From positions 1 through 64,000 of the forward strand of contig NZ_JBFQGA010000001.1 of assembly GCF_040932435.1 (NCBI RefSeq): a stretch of DNA of 64,000 nucleotides, written 5' to 3'. Under the pieces are notes generated by a model, which was given only the letters and a program-made list of their open reading frames with translations, did not search any database and was not told the DNA's origin. Positions 60,715-64,000 of the stretch are shown here, piece after piece. Each line of letters begins with the position of its first letter. Position 1 is the first letter of the stretch. A program made the translations under genes and the position numbers. The stretch comes from Kluyvera sp040932435 (GTDB lineage Bacteria > Pseudomonadota > Gammaproteobacteria > Enterobacterales > Enterobacteriaceae).

Positions 60715-61443
60715 GTGAGGAAGATGGCTTTGAGGAAAGTAGCGGGGCTAAAACGTCTGTTAGGGCGTCTGTTGTTGCTGCTGGCGCTTTTCTGGGGCGG
60801 CGGCATTGCCCTGTTCAGCATTTTACCGGTTCCATTCTCAGCCGTGATGATTGAGCGTCAGCTGGGGGCGTGGCTCACGGGGAACTTCGGCTATGTCGCC
60901 CATTCCGATTGGGTGAGCATGGATGAGATATCGCCGTGGATGGGGTTGGCGGTGATAGCGGCGGAAGATCAGAAATTCCCGGAGCACTGGGGGTTTGATG
61001 TCTCGGCGATTGAGAAAGCGCTGGCCCACAATGAGCGCAACGAAAACCGTATTCGTGGTGCTTCTACGCTGTCACAGCAGACGGCAAAAAATCTGTTCCT
61101 ATGGGATGGTCGCAACTGGGTCCGTAAGGGGCTAGAGGCCGGGCTGACGCTGGGCATTGAGACCGTCTGGAGCAAGAAGCGCATTTTGACCGTCTATCTG
61201 AACATTGCCGAATTTGGTGATGGAGTGTTTGGTGTAGAAGCCGCGTCCCAGCGCTATTTCCATAAGCCTGCCAGTAAAATGACGATGGCGGAAGCTGCGC
61301 TATTGGCCGCCGTGCTGCCTAACCCGATTCGCTTTAAGGCTAACGCACCGTCGGGTTACGTGCGCAGTCGTCAGGCGTGGATTTTACGCCAGATGCGGCA
61401 ACTGGGCGGAGAAGGGTTTATGCGGGAGAATAAGCTTTATTAG
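60715..61443 (+). CDS. mtgA: MtgA, monofunctional peptidoglycan glycosyltransferase
   Basis: An inner-membrane enzyme of 242 residues, the same length as in E. coli, that polymerises lipid II into glycan strands. The N-terminal anchor lies at about 15-38. The GT51 motifs are intact: AAEDQKFPEHWGFD with the catalytic Glu, RGASTLSQQTAKNLFL, and KRILTVYLNIAEFGDGVFG. GTG 60715 has AGAGGG in front. In E. coli elbB lies between arcB and mtgA; here only arcZ does, so mtgA has lost its operon partner. Confidence 0.96.
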   Translation: MRKMALRKVAGLKRLLGRLLLLLALFWGGGIALFSILPVPFSAVMIERQLGAWLTGNFGYVAHSDWVSMDEISPWMGLAVIAAEDQKFPEHWGFDVSAIEKALAHNERNENRIRGASTLSQQTAKNLFLWDGRNWVRKGLEAGLTLGIETVWSKKRILTVYLNIAEFGDGVFGVEAASQRYFHKPASKMTMAEAALLAAVLPNPIRFKANAPSGYVRSRQAWILRQMRQLGGEGFMRENKLY

Positions 61444-61465
61444 CTGCAGGTGCAGTGAATTGTGT

Positions 61466-61551
61466 AGGCCTGATTAGCGTAGCGCCATCAGGCATGGTAA
61501 GGCATCGCTGTATTGCCGGATGGCGGCGTAAACGCCTTATCCGGCCTACGA
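61466..61551. repeat. REP pair (BIME) between mtgA and npr
   Basis: AGGCCTGATTAGCG...GCGCCATCAGGCAT (61466-61495) and GCCGGATGGCGG...CCTTATCCGGCCTAC (61514-61549) are two REP palindromes. They separate the convergent genes mtgA and npr, and end two bases before the npr stop. Confidence 0.88.
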
Positions 61552-61553
61552 GA

Positions 61554-61826
61554 CTAGTCTTCGTCGAATCCGGCGTTAAACAGCGCAATCACCGCCGCCA
61601 GCGCTTCAACTTCCTGAGGTCCGGTGGCTTCGACTTCAATTTGGCGGCCTTTCGCCGAATCCAGCATCAGCAGCGCAATCACGCTGTTGGCTTCCGCTTC
61701 AGTGCCTTCATCGTTTCTCAGCAGTACCTCGGCGTCAAAATCCTGCATCAGTTCGAACAGCTTCATAGCTGGGCGCGCGTGCATGCCCAGCTTATTGGTG
61801 ATTTCAACGGTCTGCTTTACGGTCAT
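61554..61826 (-). CDS. ptsO: NPr, phosphocarrier protein of the nitrogen PTS
   Basis: An HPr-like protein of 90 residues that passes phosphate from EI-Ntr (PtsP) to PtsN. The phosphorylated residue is His16 (GMHARPA). It shares the HPr fold with ELMQDFDAEV and the regulatory-helix region MLDSAKG. It overlaps rapZ by 4 bases (ATGA). It ends the rpoN-hpf-ptsN-rapZ-npr cluster. E. coli NPr also has 90 residues. Confidence 0.97.
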   Translation of the reverse strand: MTVKQTVEITNKLGMHARPAMKLFELMQDFDAEVLLRNDEGTEAEANSVIALLMLDSAKGRQIEVEATGPQEVEALAAVIALFNAGFDED

Positions 61827-62677
61827 GATTTACGTTTTTCCAGCGTCCGATGACGAGACTGCACGTTCTTACCGCGTGAGCGGAAGTAGTCAGCCAGCTG
61901 TTCGGCAACATAGACCGAACGGTGCTTACCGCCGGTGCAACCAATGGCCACCGTCAAATAGCTACGGTTGTTGGTTTCCAGCATAGGTAACCATAGCTCA
62001 AGATAGCTGCGGGTCTGGTAAATAAAGTTGTGAACTTCTGTGTGGCGATCGAGGAAGGCGGCCACCGGTTTGTCGAGACCGGTCATTGGACGCAGCTTCG
62101 GGTCCCAGTGCGGGTTCGGCAGGAAGCGCACGTCAAAGACGTAATCAGCATCGATAGGGATACCGTGTTTGAAGCCGAAGGACTCAAACACCATCGTCAG
62201 TTCACGTTCACGTTTACCCAACAGGCGGGTGCGCAGCATTTCGGCCAGCTCATGGACGGACATTTCGGAAGTATCAACGATGAGATCAGCGCGTGAGCGC
62301 AGCGGCTCCAGCAGGTTGCTTTCTTCATCGATGGCGCTTTCCAGCGAGAGGTTTTTGCTCGACAGCGGGTGCAAACGGCGGGTGTCGCTGTAACGGCGAA
62401 TCAGCGTGTTGCGATCGGCATCGAGGAACAGCAGCTGCGGCGAGAAGTTTTCCGGCAGATTATCCATCGCCCGCTCAAAGATTTCCGGAGATTCCGGCAT
62501 GTTACGCACGTCGATACTGACCGCCGCTGAAATCTCACGGTCGGCCAGCGTTTTCGCCAGTTCCGGCAGCAGCACTACCGGCAGGTTATCGACGCAGTAA
62601 AAACCCATATCTTCCAGCGCGCGCAGGGCAACAGATTTGCCTGAGCCAGAGCGGCCGCTGACGATCATCAGTACCAT
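61823..62677 (-). CDS. rapZ: RapZ, adaptor for GlmZ small RNA decay
   Basis: An RNA-binding protein of 284 residues that guides the sRNA GlmZ to RNase E and so controls GlmS, the glucosamine-6-phosphate synthase. GlcN6P is its ligand. The N-terminal domain has Walker A GRSGSGKS at 8-15. The C-terminal domain carries GCTGGKHRSVYVAEQL and the basic RNA-binding tail SRHRTLEKRKS. Length equals E. coli RapZ. It follows ptsN by 33 bases. Confidence 0.98.
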   Translation of the reverse strand: MVLMIVSGRSGSGKSVALRALEDMGFYCVDNLPVVLLPELAKTLADREISAAVSIDVRNMPESPEIFERAMDNLPENFSPQLLFLDADRNTLIRRYSDTRRLHPLSSKNLSLESAIDEESNLLEPLRSRADLIVDTSEMSVHELAEMLRTRLLGKRERELTMVFESFGFKHGIPIDADYVFDVRFLPNPHWDPKLRPMTGLDKPVAAFLDRHTEVHNFIYQTRSYLELWLPMLETNNRSYLTVAIGCTGGKHRSVYVAEQLADYFRSRGKNVQSRHRTLEKRKS

Positions 62678-62710
62678 GTACCGTCTCTCCTCAGTACGAT
62701 GTGATGTCCA

Positions 62711-63199
62711 CTATTCATCATCGTGGGTTTCCGTATCGGTGATGATTTGGTAAAGCTCTTCGTCGCTTTGCGCTGAGCGCAGGCGGCGACAAATGGTTTT
62801 ATCCGCCAGACGTTTTGCCACCAACGACAGCGTATGCAGGTGGGTTTTCGTCTGATCGGCTGGCACCAGCAGGGCAAACAGTAAATCCACAGGCTGATTG
62901 TCAATGGCGTCAAAGGCAATTGGCGTTTCCAGTTGTACAAAAACGCCCACTGCGCGCAGCGTATCCTCTTCCAGTTTCCCGTGAGGAATAGCGATGCCAT
63001 TGCCGATGCCAGTACTGCCCATCTTTTCACGGGTCAGGATGGCTTCGAACACCACCTGCGGAGGCAGGCTAAGCTGTTTAGCCGCCAGCTCGCTGATGAT
63101 TTCCAGCGCACGTTTTTTACTCTGACAGTGCACGGCACTGCGGGTACATTCCTGGTTAAGGACGTTGCTCAGTTGAAGAGCTGAATCATTATTTGTCAT
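62711..63199 (-). CDS. ptsN: PtsN, enzyme IIA of the nitrogen PTS
   Basis: A phosphoacceptor of 162 residues (163 in E. coli) that controls potassium uptake (TrkA, KdpD) and other targets by its phosphorylation state. The active residue is His73 (IAIPHGKLEED). I chose ATG 63199 with AGGTGA upstream, matching E. coli; an ATG 10 codons further upstream has no family support. It lies 58 bases after hpf. Confidence 0.98.
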   Translation of the reverse strand: MTNNDSALQLSNVLNQECTRSAVHCQSKKRALEIISELAAKQLSLPPQVVFEAILTREKMGSTGIGNGIAIPHGKLEEDTLRAVGVFVQLETPIAFDAIDNQPVDLLFALLVPADQTKTHLHTLSLVAKRLADKTICRRLRSAQSDEELYQIITDTETHDDE

Positions 63200-63257
63200 A
63201 ATTTCACCTAAGCACCGCCCGCCATACACAGGGCATAGCGGGCGGTAGCTCGGACAA

Positions 63258-63545
63258 TCAGTGTTGTTTTAGTTTATCTTTGTGTTTATTCAACTGTCTC
63301 GACAGTTTGTCGATCAAGCCGTCGATGGCGGCGTACATATCTTTCCCTTCCGCACTGGCGTGAAGTTCGCCGCCGTTAACATGCAATGTTGCATCCGAGA
63401 TGTGCGTCAATTTCTCCACTTTTAACACAATGTAGACCTGATTGATCCTCTCGAAATACTGTTCGAGCTTAACGAATTTCGCATTGACGAATTCGCGCAT
63501 CGCATCGGTAATTTCGACGTTGTGTCCAGTGATGTTGAGCTGCAT
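63258..63545 (-). CDS. hpf: HPF, ribosome hibernation promoting factor
   Basis: A short-type HPF of 95 residues that binds the 30S decoding site in stationary phase and helps RMF form 100S dimers. The fold starts MQLNITGHNVEITDAMREFV and the basic C-terminal helix ends RQLNKHKDKLKQH. Length equals E. coli HPF. I chose the ATG at 63545; the longer frame upstream runs into rpoN. It lies 22 bases after rpoN. Confidence 0.98.
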   Translation of the reverse strand: MQLNITGHNVEITDAMREFVNAKFVKLEQYFERINQVYIVLKVEKLTHISDATLHVNGGELHASAEGKDMYAAIDGLIDKLSRQLNKHKDKLKQH

Positions 63546-63567
63546 AGTGTCTTCCTTATCAGTAGAG

Positions 63568-64000
63568 TCAGACCAGCTGTTTACGCTGGTTTGACGGCGG
63601 GATGGATAAAGACTCTCGGTACTTTGCAACGGTACGCCGTGCCACCATGATACCCTGTTCAGAGAGCATGGTGGTCAGTTTACTGTCGCTCAGTGGTTTC
63701 GCGGGATTTTCCGCGGCAATCAATTTCTTCACCAACGCGCGGATAGCAGTAGACGAGGCTTCGCCGCCGCCTTCGGTGCTCACGTGACTGGAGAAGAAAT
63801 ACTTAAGCTCAAAAATGCCCCGTGGGCTATGCAAATACTTCTGCGTGGTGACACGCGAAATGGTGGACTCATGCATCTCGACGGTCTGGGCGATATCCGC
63901 CAGCACCATCGGTTTCATATATTCTTCGCCAAGATCGAAAAAGGCCTGCTGCTGTTCAACGATGCAGCGACTGACGCGTAAAAGCGTGTCATTACGGCTC
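63568..64000 (-). CDS. rpoN: RpoN, sigma-54, C-terminal part (5' end outside window)
   Basis: The last 144 residues of sigma-54, the sigma factor for nitrogen-regulated and other enhancer-dependent promoters. The frame is open to the window edge. Seen are the helix-turn-helix (LADIAQTVEMHESTISRVTTQKYLHS-type segment) and the RpoN box ARRTVAKYRE, which reads the -24 promoter element. The C-terminus SNQRKQLV matches E. coli RpoN (477 residues). The N-terminal activator and core-binding regions lie beyond 64000. Confidence 0.98.
   Translation of the reverse strand, partial: SRNDTLLRVSRCIVEQQQAFFDLGEEYMKPMVLADIAQTVEMHESTISRVTTQKYLHSPRGIFELKYFFSSHVSTEGGGEASSTAIRALVKKLIAAENPAKPLSDSKLTTMLSEQGIMVARRTVAKYRESLSIPPSNQRKQLV

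Noticed and set aside
46532..61551. Several palindromic repeats that might suggest a CRISPR array or mobile element
   Set aside because: They are REP/BIME units, singly or in pairs between genes. There is no regular spacing, no unique spacers and no cas gene. No transposase or integrase, target duplication or tRNA-linked attachment site was seen anywhere in the window.

Overview
This window is a stretch of core chromosome from a member of the Enterobacteriaceae close to Escherichia, Citrobacter and Enterobacter. The protein lengths, catalytic residues and gene order match the E. coli K-12 region from the end of an rRNA operon through acrEF, fis, accBC, mreBCD, mdh, rplM, gltBD and arcB to rpoN. 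Intergenic REP elements of the GCCGGATGGCG...CTTATCCGGCCTAC type support the same family. I cannot fix the genus. Compared with K-12 as I know it, the window lacks yhdJ/yhdU between fis and acrS, yhdWXYZ next to the 5S gene, gltF and the yhc fimbrial genes, dcuD beside nanR, and elbB between arcB and mtgA. It carries msrPQ next to aroQ, an extra aldehyde dehydrogenase after aaeB, and two yhcN-type genes instead of one.

Layout. 1-220: 3' end of an rRNA operon (5S gene plus two terminators). 0.5-6.3 kb: small lipoprotein yhdV, multidrug pump acrEF and its divergent regulator acrS. 6.4-15.9 kb, all on the minus strand: dusB-fis, prmA, panF-yhdT, aroQ-accB-accC, msrPQ, acuI. 16.2-28.5 kb, plus strand: csrD, the cell-shape genes mreBCD, then yhdE, rng, yhdP and tldD. 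28.5-34.7 kb: the aae hydroxybenzoate efflux system with its LysR regulator, an aldehyde dehydrogenase, and barstar-like yhcO. 34.7-42.0 kb: two yhcN-family genes, argR divergent from mdh, proteases degQ/degS, zapG and zapE. 42.1-50.2 kb: rplM-rpsI, sspAB, and the sialic acid regulon nanR-nanATEKQ. 50.4-56.3 kb: gltBD. 57-64 kb: yhcC, arcB with the sRNA gene arcZ antisense to its 3' end, mtgA, then the nitrogen-PTS cluster npr-rapZ-ptsN-hpf-rpoN, cut by the window edge.

How the genes work together: most are housekeeping functions (ribosome, fatty-acid and aromatic precursors, wall elongation, nitrogen assimilation, respiration sensing). The clear accessory modules are two efflux systems, sialic acid use, and methionine sulfoxide repair.

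I found no mobile element, prophage, CRISPR array or defence locus, and no evidence for a wholly new protein system. The most interesting material is non-coding: a diverged arcZ, a 32-bp near-perfect palindrome upstream of the fis promoter, a hairpin that would hide the msrP ribosome binding site, a large structured element before mreB, and a 600-bp gltB/yhcC gap with a dyad and a possible 20-residue ORF.
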